From Candidatus Reidiella endopervernicosa (GTDB lineage: Bacteria > Pseudomonadota > Gammaproteobacteria > GCF-013343005): a stretch of 64,000 nucleotides of DNA. A program made the position numbers and the translations under genes. This document shows, piece by piece, positions 49,770-59,592 of the stretch (position 1 is its first letter; the number at the start of each line of letters is the position of its first letter). The DNA is taken from the NCBI RefSeq assembly GCF_013343005.1, contig NZ_CP054491.1:868001-932000 (forward strand). Direction: 5' to 3'. The notes beneath the pieces were generated by a model that did not search any database, was not told the origin of the DNA, and saw only the letters and a program-made list of their open reading frames with translations.

Positions 49770-50690
49770 TTAACGGGCTAGAATCAGCCCCACCGTTAGT
49801 AGTACCGATACGGCTGCGTGAGTTACAAGCGTGAGCGGGATTGCTGGCATCAGACGACCCTCGAGCAGAACCTTTACTGCAGCTGTCGCAGGAAAAACAG
49901 CCAGAAGAGTGATGTAGCTACTGACAGGCAGCGGAGAGAGTGGCAGCAGTGCAAATCCCAAAATAAAGAGCAGTGCCAGCCCGTAGGGTGCCTTGGCTGC
50001 ACCCAGCCGTGCAGGTAGAGTCAGCTTTCCGGCGGCGCGATCGGCATCGATGTCGGGAATGGAATTGTTCCAGAGAATGGCGGCTACAAAGCAGCCGATA
50101 ATGGCACCGACCCAGATCGCCTGCGGATCGATAATACTGCTCTGGATATAGAGCGTACCGACGACCGGCAGAATGCCGAAACAGATCGCGATCACCACAT
50201 CACCCAGGCCGCGACAGGCGAGACAGGGTGGGGCGGAGTAGAAGATAGCCAGAATGCCACCCAGCAAGCCGATCAGCAGGATGAAGTGCCCGGCTACCAG
50301 CGCAAACCATAGACCGAGCAGCGCGCCAGAAACCATTAATAGAGAGCCGAATTGTAGCGTCTCACGACGGCTCAGCACGCCATTTTGAATAAAGCGACTA
50401 CCACCCGAGAAGGGGAAGATGCGACCGCTGTTGGACCCATCGGTGCCGTTTCGGTCATCGAAGTAGTCATTAAGTACATTCGCGCCTGAATGAATCAGGA
50501 CGATATTGAGTAGGGTGAGCAAACCAAGTCCGATCTCGATCGAACCGTAAATGCTCCAGCTGAGTGCTAGACCGACGATAACCGGCAGGATTGAGGCGGT
50601 TAAAAATGCCGGACGTGTTGCGGCAAAGAAGGTCGCTAGGCTGTTGCCTGCACTGCGACGGTGAAAAATCTCTGCGCTCGGTTCACTCAT
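49770..50690 (-). CDS. UbiA/MenA-family prenyltransferase
   Basis: A 306-residue membrane prenyltransferase with eight to nine helices. First Asp motif NVLNDYFDDRNGTDGSNSG, second NSIPDIDADRAAGKLTLPAR; the wording is closer to MenA (1,4-dihydroxy-2-naphthoate) than to UbiA. A separate UbiA is present at 16,966. No other menaquinone genes are in the window, so the substrate is not settled. It follows the copper chaperone genes and may share their transcript. Confidence 0.82.
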   Translation of the reverse strand: MSEPSAEIFHRRSAGNSLATFFAATRPAFLTASILPVIVGLALSWSIYGSIEIGLGLLTLLNIVLIHSGANVLNDYFDDRNGTDGSNSGRIFPFSGGSRFIQNGVLSRRETLQFGSLLMVSGALLGLWFALVAGHFILLIGLLGGILAIFYSAPPCLACRGLGDVVIAICFGILPVVGTLYIQSSIIDPQAIWVGAIIGCFVAAILWNNSIPDIDADRAAGKLTLPARLGAAKAPYGLALLFILGFALLPLSPLPVSSYITLLAVFPATAAVKVLLEGRLMPAIPLTLVTHAAVSVLLTVGLILAR

Positions 50691-50732
50691 AGGGAATTTG
50701 GCCGCCGACCATGGTCGGCGGCTGTGGATGGT

Positions 50733-51248
50733 TTAGTGCTTATGCATCATCTTGTGATGCATGCCGGGCTTGTGATCCATCTTCATCATCACCTCCTGCA
50801 CCGGGGCGTCGATCGATTTTTTACTGCCATCATCAAATACTAGCGTTACAGAGACGGTGTCACCAACCTTCATTGGCTTGGTCAGGCCGATCATCATCAC
50901 GTGCAGACCGCCAGGTTTAAGAACCGTCTCACCATGGGCCTTTACATCGATCGACTCGATGCGACGCATCATCATCATGCCGTCTTTTTGTGTGTGGGTA
51001 TGAAGCTCGACGGTGCGGGCGGCGGTGCTCTTGGCGTCGATCACCTTATGGTCGGCTCCACCATGGTTATGCAGCACCATGAAGGCGGCGCTATTGGGTT
51101 GACCAGGGGGCACTGCGCGCACATAGGCGTCCTTGACCATGATGGTGTCGGCAGCGGTGTGAGCCGCGCCGCCGTGTGAGTCGGCAATGGCATTGGATGC
51201 GGCAAGGCTCGCAACGGCAAGTGTCAGGTAACGAAGGGTACGAATCAT
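50733..51248 (-). CDS. PCu(A)C periplasmic copper chaperone
   Basis: A 171-residue exported protein (signal MIRTLRYLTLAVASLAASNA). The PCu(A)C copper site is present as H and M residues in AAFMVLHNHGGADHKV, VELHTHTQKDGMMMMRR and LKPGGLHVMMIGL, with a His/Met-rich tail (KPGMHHKMMHKH). It delivers Cu(I) to CuA-type centres; here the nos operon (NosZ has CuA and CuZ) and the next SCO gene explain the need. Start 51,248 chosen for its GGAG site. Confidence 0.92.
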   Translation of the reverse strand: MIRTLRYLTLAVASLAASNAIADSHGGAAHTAADTIMVKDAYVRAVPPGQPNSAAFMVLHNHGGADHKVIDAKSTAARTVELHTHTQKDGMMMMRRIESIDVKAHGETVLKPGGLHVMMIGLTKPMKVGDTVSVTLVFDDGSKKSIDAPVQEVMMKMDHKPGMHHKMMHKH

Positions 51249-51328
51249 TGTTTTCTCCATGTGGTTATTTTCGATCTTTGTTGTGTGATATCACGCAGTA
51301 GGGTGTCAATTAACAGTCCATAGGTAGC

Positions 51329-51940
51329 CTATTTAGACTGTTCCAGCAGTGCTCTTACCGTCTTGAGTATCTCTGCATGGGGTGTGCCATGCGCCAGGGT
51401 GGTGTGTAGTTTGCCCTGTTTGTCGATGACATAGGTGGCCGATGTGTGATCGACCAGATAGCCGACAGCGGAGTCGCTTTCGACCTTGCGGTACATCACG
51501 CCATAGCGCCGTGCAGCTTCATCAATCTCAGCACGACTACCACTGGTGCCGACAATGTTGGTGTGGAAGTAGTTGGCATACTCCATCAGGCGTTGCGGTT
51601 TGTCGCGCTCCGGATCGACACTGATAAAGACTCCGCTCACCTGTTCCAGCTCCTTCTCACTCATGTTGCCGAGTGCGATCTTCATCAGAGCCAGCGAGGT
51701 GGGGCAGACATCGGGACAGGTGGTATAGCCGAAATAGAGTAGTCCCACCTTGCCGCGCAGCTGCTTCAGATCGAAGGGCTCTCCACCGTTACCACTGAGG
51801 GTGAAATCCCCCCCCCTCGATTGATTGTGTTTAAGCAGGTGTGTCAGATCAGGACTGTTGGGCGACCAGAAGAGCAGTAACCAGATCAGTGCCGAGGTGA
51901 GCAGGAGTAAAAGGATGTAGGGCAGTCTCTGTTTCATCAT
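51329..51940 (-). CDS. SCO1/SenC-family copper/thiol protein
   Basis: A 203-residue membrane-anchored thioredoxin-fold protein. N-terminal helix (ILLLLLTSALIWLLLFW), copper motif GYTTCPDVCPTSLALMKI (CxxxC) and the distal His in YLVDHTSATYVID. SCO proteins load CuA centres; grouping with nosZ and PCu(A)C suggests NosZ as client. Confidence 0.93.
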   Translation of the reverse strand: MMKQRLPYILLLLLTSALIWLLLFWSPNSPDLTHLLKHNQSRGGDFTLSGNGGEPFDLKQLRGKVGLLYFGYTTCPDVCPTSLALMKIALGNMSEKELEQVSGVFISVDPERDKPQRLMEYANYFHTNIVGTSGSRAEIDEAARRYGVMYRKVESDSAVGYLVDHTSATYVIDKQGKLHTTLAHGTPHAEILKTVRALLEQSK

Positions 51941-51968
51941 TGTATTAAGTGGCTTGGCGTAGCAGATG

Positions 51969-52445
51969 CTAACGGTTGGTTAAGGTTTCGAAGTTAAAGG
52001 GGAAGGCGACCAGTCCGGCATCGGTCTGCACGATCACCTTGGCCTGCCAACGCATCAGGTTTCGCGTACAGACCGGAAGCATCCCGTCGCCACGATAACT
52101 GCCATCACTCTGTCGCAGCAGGGGAAAACGGTTCAGCCCCATGTTCATATTGAGTCCGGAAATGTCCACCATCAACGATTCGATTCCGGGAATATCACTC
52201 TGCACGCTGATCGAGAGAGGTTTGATGACTGGAATCGGATGGGGTGCAATGGTGAGTGAGACCGCACCGAAATCAGCAAGTGAGGAGCTACAGCTACCGA
52301 GATTGAGATCACACTCCTCAATCAGTTCGGCAGTGGCGATGAGTTGAGGTTCCAGAAGATGGCGGCCCTTAACAAAAGCGACGGCAGCAACTGCAATAAG
52401 TAGTGCGATGACACCACCCCAGAGCATGTTTTTATTCAGTGTCAT
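51969..52445 (-). CDS. Hypothetical membrane-anchored protein in the nos region
   Basis: About 158 residues: one N-terminal helix (MLWGGVIALLIAVAAVAFV) and an exported beta-rich domain with cysteines in EECDLNLGSCSSSLADFG and LPVCTRNLMRWQ. Ribosome site GGGAGAAC before ATG 52,445. Located between nosY and the SCO gene and in the same direction. I do not recognise a family; a role in copper loading or NosZ maturation would fit the place but is only inference. Confidence 0.7.
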   Translation of the reverse strand: MTLNKNMLWGGVIALLIAVAAVAFVKGRHLLEPQLIATAELIEECDLNLGSCSSSLADFGAVSLTIAPHPIPVIKPLSISVQSDIPGIESLMVDISGLNMNMGLNRFPLLRQSDGSYRGDGMLPVCTRNLMRWQAKVIVQTDAGLVAFPFNFETLTNR

Positions 52446-52490
52446 CCGTTCTCCCGCGTCCATCAATTAAGTGAGTCCCTAGTATACGGC

Positions 52491-53318
52491 TTAAGGTAGG
52501 TCGCTGCGGCGGAAGTGTAGATAGCCGAGTGTCGCGCTGAGTGTGCCGAGCAGGGTCGGATAGATCAGTGCCCAGGCGAAATAACCCTGGGTGCCGAAGT
52601 GGTCGAGAATCACATAGGCGGTTGGGCCAATCAGTACCAGCTGCGAGTCGAACAGCATCATCGCTGCCGTACGAAATACCTGCAGTGGATTGGCCAGTGA
52701 GATGGCCACAGCCGTGTCGGCTGGCAGTGATTCACGGATCATGATGCCGAGCAGGATCAGATCGAGGAACAGCACCAGCGTCAGCCAGATCACAAACGCC
52801 GCGCCCTGAGCCACATCAGCGCTGCGTGCCAGGGTTGAGATCAACATGCCGATGCCGAGAAAACACCATGCAAGCACCATCAGCAGAGCAGTGTAGTAGC
52901 CGAAGATAGTCCACGGCACCTCGGCACCCTTGGTTACACCCCAGACAATTGCCACCACCATCGCCAGAAAGACCGGCAGGAAGACCACGGTAAAGCGTCC
53001 CAGCATCTTGCCCCAGAACCAGGCGGAGAGGCCGATCGGTAGTGAGAGCATGTACTCAAACACCCCCGCCTCACGATCACCCGCCACCGAGCGCACGGTG
53101 GTGATCAGCACAAAGATCGGCAGGATCGCCATGGTCAGCTGGATATAGGTGATGAGCAACCGTGACAGGCCAGTAAAGCCCATAATGCGTGATTCGGTCA
53201 GCCCAAACAGGAACAGCAACACCACAATGCCACCGAAGATGGCGCTATAGACGAAGAACCAGCGCGCGCGCAGCGATTCGATAATGTCGGCCCAGGCCGT
53301 TAACCAGAGGTGTCTCAT
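52491..53318 (-). CDS. nosY: NosY-type ABC transporter permease
   Basis: A 275-residue protein with six membrane helices (MLIPIFVLITTVRSVAGDREAG-like region, FEYMLSLPIGLSAWFWGKM, GFVIWLTLVLFLDLILLGI-type segment). With NosF and NosD it forms the NosDFY complex needed for NosZ copper-site assembly. It follows nosL by 6 bases. Confidence 0.9.
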   Translation of the reverse strand: MRHLWLTAWADIIESLRARWFFVYSAIFGGIVVLLFLFGLTESRIMGFTGLSRLLITYIQLTMAILPIFVLITTVRSVAGDREAGVFEYMLSLPIGLSAWFWGKMLGRFTVVFLPVFLAMVVAIVWGVTKGAEVPWTIFGYYTALLMVLAWCFLGIGMLISTLARSADVAQGAAFVIWLTLVLFLDLILLGIMIRESLPADTAVAISLANPLQVFRTAAMMLFDSQLVLIGPTAYVILDHFGTQGYFAWALIYPTLLGTLSATLGYLHFRRSDLP

Positions 53319-53324
53319 CCTTTC

Positions 53325-53816
53325 CTACCTGCGCTGCTCGGCGTTCTCTTTCAGGTGCGTGCCGTGAGCATTAAAGCGCGCCTCCAGTTCAAAGATGTGT
53401 TGTTTGGCCTGTTCGAAGCCGAGACCACCCGGGGAGGGTTCAGGCTGTGCACCGAGACCATACTCCATCGGCGTGGTTTGATTGGGAATGTAGATGGCAC
53501 TGCCTGCATCGATCCACTCGCCGCTGCGGTGATCGGTAACCCAGATCTCGGTGCGTGGATCGTCGCGCCAGGGTTTATCCTCCAGCCAGAGCAGGGCGCA
53601 ACCGATATCGTCAAACTTGTAGACCCGGCTGCGTTTCTTCTCTACAGGAAAGACACGGATCTGCGCGGAGTGGAAGCGATCACTCAGTACCATGCGGCAG
53701 CGCTCGCAGGTGTCTCGGTCCCATTTGACCTCGACGGGACCGGTTTCGGGCTCACCGGAGCAGCCAGTCAGCAGGGCGATGAGTAATAGAGTAAAAAGAG
53801 TTAGCACTTTAGGCAC
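53325..53816 (-). CDS. nosL: NosL copper-binding lipoprotein
   Basis: About 163 residues. GTG start at 53,816 after GAGGAGAAG, lipoprotein signal LLLIALLTGC, and the NosL motif CERCRMVLSDRFHSAQI (Cys/Met Cu(I) site), then DDIGCALLWLED. NosL hands Cu to NosDFY/NosZ. Overlaps nosF by 8 bases. Confidence 0.92.
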   Translation of the reverse strand: MPKVLTLFTLLLIALLTGCSGEPETGPVEVKWDRDTCERCRMVLSDRFHSAQIRVFPVEKKRSRVYKFDDIGCALLWLEDKPWRDDPRTEIWVTDHRSGEWIDAGSAIYIPNQTTPMEYGLGAQPEPSPGGLGFEQAKQHIFELEARFNAHGTHLKENAEQRR

Positions 53817-54681
53817 AGCTCTTCTCCTCGCTCTGTTCATCAAGCTGAATCGAGGCGAGCAGCCCGGCGTAGCGTGATAGCACACCGAGGAAGCGGAGGC
53901 GGTCGGGGCCGGCAACCATACCGTGCCAGGTTAGCCCAGCACCGCCATCACTGAAGCCCCATTGTGCGATTGCCTTGGCGAAGGCAGGCTCAGCGCGGGT
54001 GAGGGTCAGACGGCAGTCGAGACGACTGCTCAGCGCCACCAGATCGGCTACACGGTCGTCGAGTACCACGTTACCCTGGTCCATCTCGATCACACGGTTT
54101 ACCAGCGAGGCAACCTCATCGAGGCGGTGGCTGGAGATCAGCATCGCACTCTCCTCGCGCTTCTCCGCCAGCAGTTGGAAGAAGATGTGACGCGCCTCGG
54201 GATCGAGGTTGGCAGCGGGCTCGTCGAGAATCAGGATGTCACTCTCGCGCCCCAGGGCGATACTGATCAGTAGCTTCTGTTTCTGTCCGCCGGAGAGTTT
54301 AACGAAGGGGCGATGTTTAACCTCATCAGGATCGAGGCCAAGCCGCCTGGAGACCTCCTCCATACGTGCACGGTCTGCACCACAGACACTGGCGGAGAAA
54401 CGTAGCAGCTGGCCGACCGGCATCTTCAGTGGGGGCGGTAGCTGTGGCACAAAGCCAATGCGTTTCAGCACGGCGGCACGACTATCGCGCGGGTCGAGGC
54501 CATCAACAAGCACCTCGCCGTCGCAGAGATACTCGCCGAGCAGGCAACGAATCAGCGTGGTTTTACCAGCACCATTGGAGCCGACCAGTGCGACACGGTC
54601 ACCCCGGGCAATCTCTAGCTCGATGCCCTTGAGGACCTCGACGCGGCGAAATCGTTTGGCGACTTTATTGAATTTGATCAT
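53809..54681 (-). CDS. nosF: NosF-type ABC transporter ATPase
   Basis: A 290-residue ATPase: MIKFNKVAKRFRRVEVL, Walker A VGSNGAGKTTLIRCLLG, signature KLSGGQKQKLLISIALG, Walker B ILILDEPAANLDPEA, switch His ISSHRLDEVA. The C-terminal extension after ~210 is as in other NosF proteins. Start at 54,681 rather than a further upstream codon. Partner of NosY. Confidence 0.93.
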   Translation of the reverse strand: MIKFNKVAKRFRRVEVLKGIELEIARGDRVALVGSNGAGKTTLIRCLLGEYLCDGEVLVDGLDPRDSRAAVLKRIGFVPQLPPPLKMPVGQLLRFSASVCGADRARMEEVSRRLGLDPDEVKHRPFVKLSGGQKQKLLISIALGRESDILILDEPAANLDPEARHIFFQLLAEKREESAMLISSHRLDEVASLVNRVIEMDQGNVVLDDRVADLVALSSRLDCRLTLTRAEPAFAKAIAQWGFSDGGAGLTWHGMVAGPDRLRFLGVLSRYAGLLASIQLDEQSEEKSCA

Positions 54682-54709
54682 CCGTCTGGTCTTATATTTC
54701 CGTTGATGG

Positions 54710-55944
54710 CTACTTGAGTGTGCCCGGCATCTTGAACTCGTAGCGTAACGAGTCGGTGGGGCACATATCGATGCAGAGACCGCAGCGGGTACAGTCTGCA
54801 CCGACATCGACCTGCATGTCACGCGCACGGCCCTTAATTGTTACATCGAGCACATGTGGCACCAGGCACGCCTTGCGACAGTCACCCTCGTGGGCACAAT
54901 CCTCGAGATGGTAGGTGACTCGAAGCGGCGAGACGGTGCCAACAATACCGTAGGTGATACCGATCGGACAGACATAACGACACCAGGCACGACGAGAGAA
55001 TAGCACCTCAAACGCTGACCGCCATGGATAGCGAAGCGAAGGCGGTTAGCCCCCGATAGTCGACGCCGTCTGCCTATTCGTAGTTGAGAGCGCGAGCGAA
55101 CGACGAAGAAGATGTCGGCGTAGAGTCAGTGAGGAAGTTGTGTAGAGCCGCGAAGAGGTGATTACGCAACGAACGCAGGACGGTCGGGGCGCCGCAGGCA
55201 TAAACGGTCGCGTGAAGTTTTTGCTGTTTGCTTGGGCTTGGATGCCCAAAACAAACTTTCGCAAAAATAGCGACTCCCCAGTAACAGCACGGCAGCGACC
55301 CAGATCAGTGCTATGCCAGGACCGTAGATCAGTGCCCGGCTGAGAATGCCAGTCGGCGAGATGGTTTCAAACACGGTGTAACCACTGACCAGCGCCAACA
55401 GGGCGAAGATCACGTAGAGCACCGAACGGGTGCCACGGTGGAAGGTGTGATTCTTGATGATTTTGCGATTGACCAGCCAGAGGTGGATCTCCTCGGCCCA
55501 CTCGGCCACCAGATGGTAAGGACAGACCCAGGAGCAGAAAGCTCGCCCACCGAAAATAATCCACATCACCAGCACCGTGGTGGTACCGATAATCAGATTA
55601 AGCAGCACCTCCTTGAAGGCGAGCATTACCTGCAGGGCCGAGTTGAGATCGGCCATGTGGAAACCCATGAAGCGTGAGGCGGTCAGTGCACCCTCGAGCA
55701 GCTGGATATCGAGCTGGTAGGAGAGCACAAATAGCAGGTTGATGAAGAGCAGGGTGAGCCAGCGACGATTACGCCACTTGTGACTGCTGTGCTGAGCATG
55801 CAACGCCTCAAGGGCGGCCATGTCGAGTTTGTTGACCCGCTTGTCGAAATGGACCTTGACGGCGTTGGGGGATATCTCATCCTTGGCCGGTTTTTTCGGT
55901 CGGGCACCGATGATCTCGCGGAGCGATTCGATGATATAGCTCAT
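54710..55944 (-). CDS. nosH: NosH (NapH-like) iron-sulfur membrane protein, interrupted by a repeat
   Basis: A polytopic protein of the NapH family, part of the presumed quinol dehydrogenase of clade II nos systems. The part before the repeat has four to five helices and the cytoplasmic cluster motif GGRAFCSWVCPYHLV; after it come SRRAWCRYVCPIGITYG and two 4Fe-4S motifs (CAHEGDCRKACLVP, CTRCGLCIDMCPTDSL). The repeat at 55014-55279 cuts between AVLLL and FEVLFSRR. Removing it restores the frame exactly. As written, the host frame stops about 40 codons into the repeat and the last ~100 residues with the ferredoxin clusters are lost. Start overlaps the nosG end by 4 bases. Confidence 0.9.
55014..55279 (-). 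repeat. 266-bp repeat family, copy F (in nosH, sense, 16-base internal deletion)
   Basis: 266 bases, minus strand. Left flank ends TTACT, right flank starts GTTTG. It lacks 16 bases (consensus ~167-182, spanning the end of the second helix and the start of the third), between short ATG repeats. Right hairpin loop type TTCGCTTCGCTATCC. Confidence 0.95.
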
Positions 55945-56768
55945 ACGTCCTCCGCCGTTTTACGAATGTCGATCACGATCGAGGCCTCTTCGGTGGGGCA
56001 GATCATCTCGCAAACGCCACAGCCGACACAGCCGTCGAGCACCGTCGGGCGCATCCCTTTACTGCCGTCGGCGTGGGTCACCTCCTCAAGGCGGATAGCG
56101 CGCAGCGGCGGACACTGGTTGGTATCGCCCGAGGGTGGCTTGCCCGCCTCGCACTGGGCGATACGGATCTCGATCGGACAGGTGCGTACGCAGAGGTCGC
56201 AGATCTCCACATCGAAGGGCTGCTCGTTGATGTTGAGCGGATTCCAGCGATCGATCTCATCGAAACGTAGTTTGCCGGGGAAGTCGGGGCCGCGTGCCAC
56301 GCCAGAGAAGCCCTTGCCCTGCATCGCCAGACAGAGCTTCGGCTTGTCGAGCCGAGCAAAGCCCATGCGCGTCTCGTGTGAGTAGTTGATTTCGTGGGTC
56401 AGAGAGCCGGTGGGGCAGGCGAGTACGCACTGCAGGCCGTCACAGGAGAAGTCACACGCCTGGGCGCGTGCGTCGATGAAGGGTGTGCCGATACCGAAGC
56501 CCTCATCAAGATCGGCCAGCTCAATGGCGTTGACCGGGCAGACCTGCACGCACTGGCCGCACTTGATGCAGGAGGCGAGAAACTTCTGTTCCAGCAGTGC
56601 ACCTGGTGGTCGCAGTCGCGGCACGGCGCCACTGAGTACCGGCACGAGGCCGATCAATGAGATGCCGACCATGCCTGCGCCCAGTGCGATCGAACGCAGA
56701 AACTCGCGTCGCTCCTTCTGCTGACGGGGGTTGAGGGGGCGTTTACCCTTTTTACTCGTCTCGCTCAC
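55941..56768 (-). CDS. nosG: NosG (NapG-like) periplasmic ferredoxin-type protein
   Basis: A 275-residue protein with a Tat-like N-terminus (RREFLRSIALGAGMVGISL) and four 4Fe-4S motifs: CIKCGQCVQVCPVNAI, CDFSCDGLQCVLACP, CDLCVRTCPIEI and CVGCGVCEMICP. NosG with NosH is thought to pass electrons from quinol to NosZ in clade II systems. Overlaps nosD and nosH by 4 bases each. Confidence 0.94.
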   Translation of the reverse strand: MSETSKKGKRPLNPRQQKERREFLRSIALGAGMVGISLIGLVPVLSGAVPRLRPPGALLEQKFLASCIKCGQCVQVCPVNAIELADLDEGFGIGTPFIDARAQACDFSCDGLQCVLACPTGSLTHEINYSHETRMGFARLDKPKLCLAMQGKGFSGVARGPDFPGKLRFDEIDRWNPLNINEQPFDVEICDLCVRTCPIEIRIAQCEAGKPPSGDTNQCPPLRAIRLEEVTHADGSKGMRPTVLDGCVGCGVCEMICPTEEASIVIDIRKTAEDV

Positions 56769-58014
56769 AACGGCTCCGGTGGGGTGGTGATGGGGGCGGC
56801 GTCACGCAGCACCATCTCCGGCTCGGAGAAGGGGGCGAGGCGCTCCAGAAAATCGAGAGTCTCGAGCATTGGTGAGCCCTTGAAGAACTGTGCGGCGGGT
56901 ACATCCATCCAGATGCGGTCGGCATAGGAGTAGAGCTCGTACGGGGTGTCGCCGATGCCGTTTTGGTCGAGATCAAAACCCTCGTAGTCATCCCAGTAGT
57001 TGCCATCCCAACTATTGCGATTGACGCTGGCGCCGTCCGATACCGCCACCTGGGTGATGTTGCTTTTGAACTGGTTGGCCGTGAAGGTATTGCCCGGCCA
57101 GTCGTTGAGAAAGTCCACGCCGATATTGTTGAAGGCGATCAGGTTATTGCTGATCAGGTTGGTGGTGTCGGGCTGGTAGGGTGAGACGTCGAGCGACAGC
57201 CCGACGGCATTGTAGAGTAGCTGATTGCCCTCGATCGTTACATTCGAGGTCTCCTTCATACCGAGTGCGACGCCGGTCGGCCCCACTGCGCGGGTGATGC
57301 TGTTGTTGCGCACCACGACATCGTCGCTGTACATCAGAAAGATGCCAACGGTGTTATCGGTATAGCGGTTCTCCTCGACCACATTGTGCTGTGAGTACAT
57401 GAAGTGGAGCGAGTAGCGGCCGCCGCGTGCATCGTTGCGGGCGATCAGATTGTCCTTGGAGTACCAGACCACCATGTCGCGCGAGTTGCGGATGGTGTTG
57501 CTGGTGATCTTGTTGTTGAAGCTGTACCAGAGGCGTATCGCATCGCCGCGTATGCCAAGATCGAACGGTTTAGAGGAGATCTTATTGCGGCGCACGATAT
57601 TCGATTCCGACTGCTGAAGATCGACACCAAACAGGCAGTTGTCGATCACATTGTCCTTGATCACATTAAAGTTGCCGCGCACCTGCACACCAGAGTCGAT
57701 GTCGTTGTGCGACTCACCTGAATTGGTCAGACGCAGCCCCTTGAGGGTGCTGCCGTCGGTATCGAGGAAGATCACCGAGCCTTTACCACCGGCATCGATG
57801 GTCACTTCGCCGCGGCCATCGATGGTGATCGGTTGCTCAATAGTCACCGGCCCGGCGTAGGTACCGGCCGGTGGGCTGAGTACACCGTTTTTCTCGGTGG
57901 CGTCGATCAGCGCCTGGAACGAGGGTAGTCGGCTGCAACTGCGGTATTCAGACAACCGAGCCACAACAGCGCAACGCAGAGCCTGTCGATAGAGATGTTA
58001 TTGCTGCGTTCCAT
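56765..58014 (-). CDS. nosD: NosD periplasmic copper-processing protein, frameshifted in its signal peptide
   Basis: A parallel beta-helix protein of NosD/CASH type: repeated N-rich turns such as GVQVRGNFNVIKDNVIDN, SESNIVRRNKISSK, SDDVVVRNNSITRAVG and the C-terminal NSWDGNYWDDYEGFD typical of NosD. The signal peptide (MERSNNISIDRLCVALLWL from ATG 58,014, ending TAVAAD) is in a different frame from the mature part (LPSFQALIDATEKNG); one base is missing near 57,933. With it restored the protein is ~416 residues, normal length. Likely a sequence error. Confidence 0.88.
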
Positions 58015-58035
58015 GACCTCGTCCCGTGCGACCGA

Positions 58036-59531
58036 CTATTCGCTCTCCCGCAACTGCTTGCGGCGAATCAGAGCGGCGATGCCGAGTAGCAGCGACATCA
58101 AGACCATCAGGCCATAACCGATGTAGGGATAGGAGTGAGTGGCGAACTGCGCCACCTTGCCCTGTCCGAAGACGGTCGGCATGAAGGGTTTGACCGAAAA
58201 GGCGCCCATCTCATTCGCTGACCGCCATGGAGAGCGAAGTGAGGGCGGTTAGTCCCGATAGTCGACGCCGTCTGCCTATTCGTAGTTGAGAGCGCGAGCG
58301 GACGACGAAGAAGATGCAGCAGCGGCTTTATGTCGGCGTAGAGTCACTGAGGGAGTTGTGTAGAGCCGCGAAGAGGTGATTACGCAACGTACGCAGGACG
58401 GTCGGGGCGCCGAAGGCATAAACGGTCGCGTGAAGTTTTTGCTGTTTGCTTGGGCTTGGATGCCCAAAACAAACTTTCGCAAAAATAGCGACTCCCCGGC
58501 ATGTTGTGACCAAACCACCAGAGCCAGGCGGCATAGTCGATGACAAAGAAGACCGGCAGCGCGATCGGCACCATAATCAGGAGCCAGTAGAGGGGCGAAT
58601 GTTTTAATCGAACCCCAGAGTAGCAGCAGCATGGCACCGAGCAGTCCAACAAAGACGACATGTATCGCGAGCCTCAGCGTTGCCACCATCGGGGTGATCT
58701 CTTCGGGATTGTTGAAGTAGCGCCCCAGGGTCTTGGTGTAGTGCCAGCTGATGACCTGGAAGCTACTGCCATTCCACTCCTCGCCGATACCACGACGTGA
58801 CATATCGTATTCAAAATTGGACTGCAGTTGCTCAAGCATCAGCGTCTTTTGAGAGGCCTTGCCTTCCTCGGTCGACGTTCTATCGACTTCGACCCCCGAC
58901 GATGAGAGCGACTGCTGCATCCGATCGATCAGTGCCTGGGCCGGTGAGACCTCGATCTCCTGGCTGGCGTCTTGATCGAGTGCGGTAACCAGCGCGGTTA
59001 GATAACCGGTGCTCTGCAGGGCGATACCATTACTAGCGTAGATGTTAATATACATCCAGCTGAGAATGATGGCAAAACCGATCCCCATGATGGCGGTGCG
59101 TAGTTTCGGTCGGATACAGATAAAGCTGATAATCATTACCGCCAGGAAGCTCAACAGAAAGAGCGAAAACCGCGCTCAATCGGGCCACCCGTCGAGATCG
59201 GGTACATGCCGACGTAGTGGTTGATGGTGTCCATCTCATGCACACAGTCGAGCGCCTCATCCTCCTGGATCTCTGCCTTCTCCACCATTTCACAGCCATT
59301 AAAGACGCCGTTCATATGGAAGTGGATACGAACCCCGTCAGGGAACGCTTCGGGTGGATAGTTAGGTGCGGTGAGCGATACCCACCAGATCGGCACGAAG
59401 TAGATCATAGCGAGCATCGCGATTGAGATCAGGCTGAGGCCGGCTACGATAAAGGTCTGTTTCTGTGATGCACTGTTTTGCATGACGGTCGCCATTCCGC
59501 TCGCCACCACAGTCGTGGCGTGAGCGTTCAA
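58036..59531 (-). CDS. nosB: NosB-type membrane protein, interrupted by a repeat and two single-base frameshifts
   Basis: In the clade II position (after nosZ, before nosD). Segments in order: N-terminal helix (FIVAGLSLISIAMLAMIYF), the exported part with FPDGVRIHFHMNGVFNG and TINHYVGMYPISTGGPIER, helices (FLAVMIISFICIRPKLRTAI, MGIGFAIILSWMYINIYA), a long loop, then WLLIMVPIALPVFFVIDYA, WFGHNMP, the repeat, and NEMGAFSVKPFMPTVFGQG to RRKQLRESE. One base is missing near 59,165 and one extra A near 58,607; removing the repeat joins NMP to NEMG exactly. I treat it as one gene of about 405 residues. Function in N2O respiration is known only by association. Confidence 0.82.
58217..58497 (-). repeat. 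281-bp repeat family, copy G (in nosB, sense)
   Basis: 281 bases, minus strand. Left flank ends ATGCC, right flank starts GAATG. Left stem type GTTTG/CAAAC. One C is missing in the TAGTCCCC segment. Confidence 0.95.
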
Positions 59532-59592
59532 AGAAAAGGGTGTTGGGTAGAGTACGCGCTTTAGGCATTAGCCTAAAGCGCGTCACTGCCAT

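Noticed and set aside
54710-55944. NosR identification
   Set aside because: There is no N-terminal FMN-binding periplasmic domain; the protein begins with a cytoplasmic segment and NapH-like helices and is next to a NapG-like gene, which fits NosH of clade II systems.
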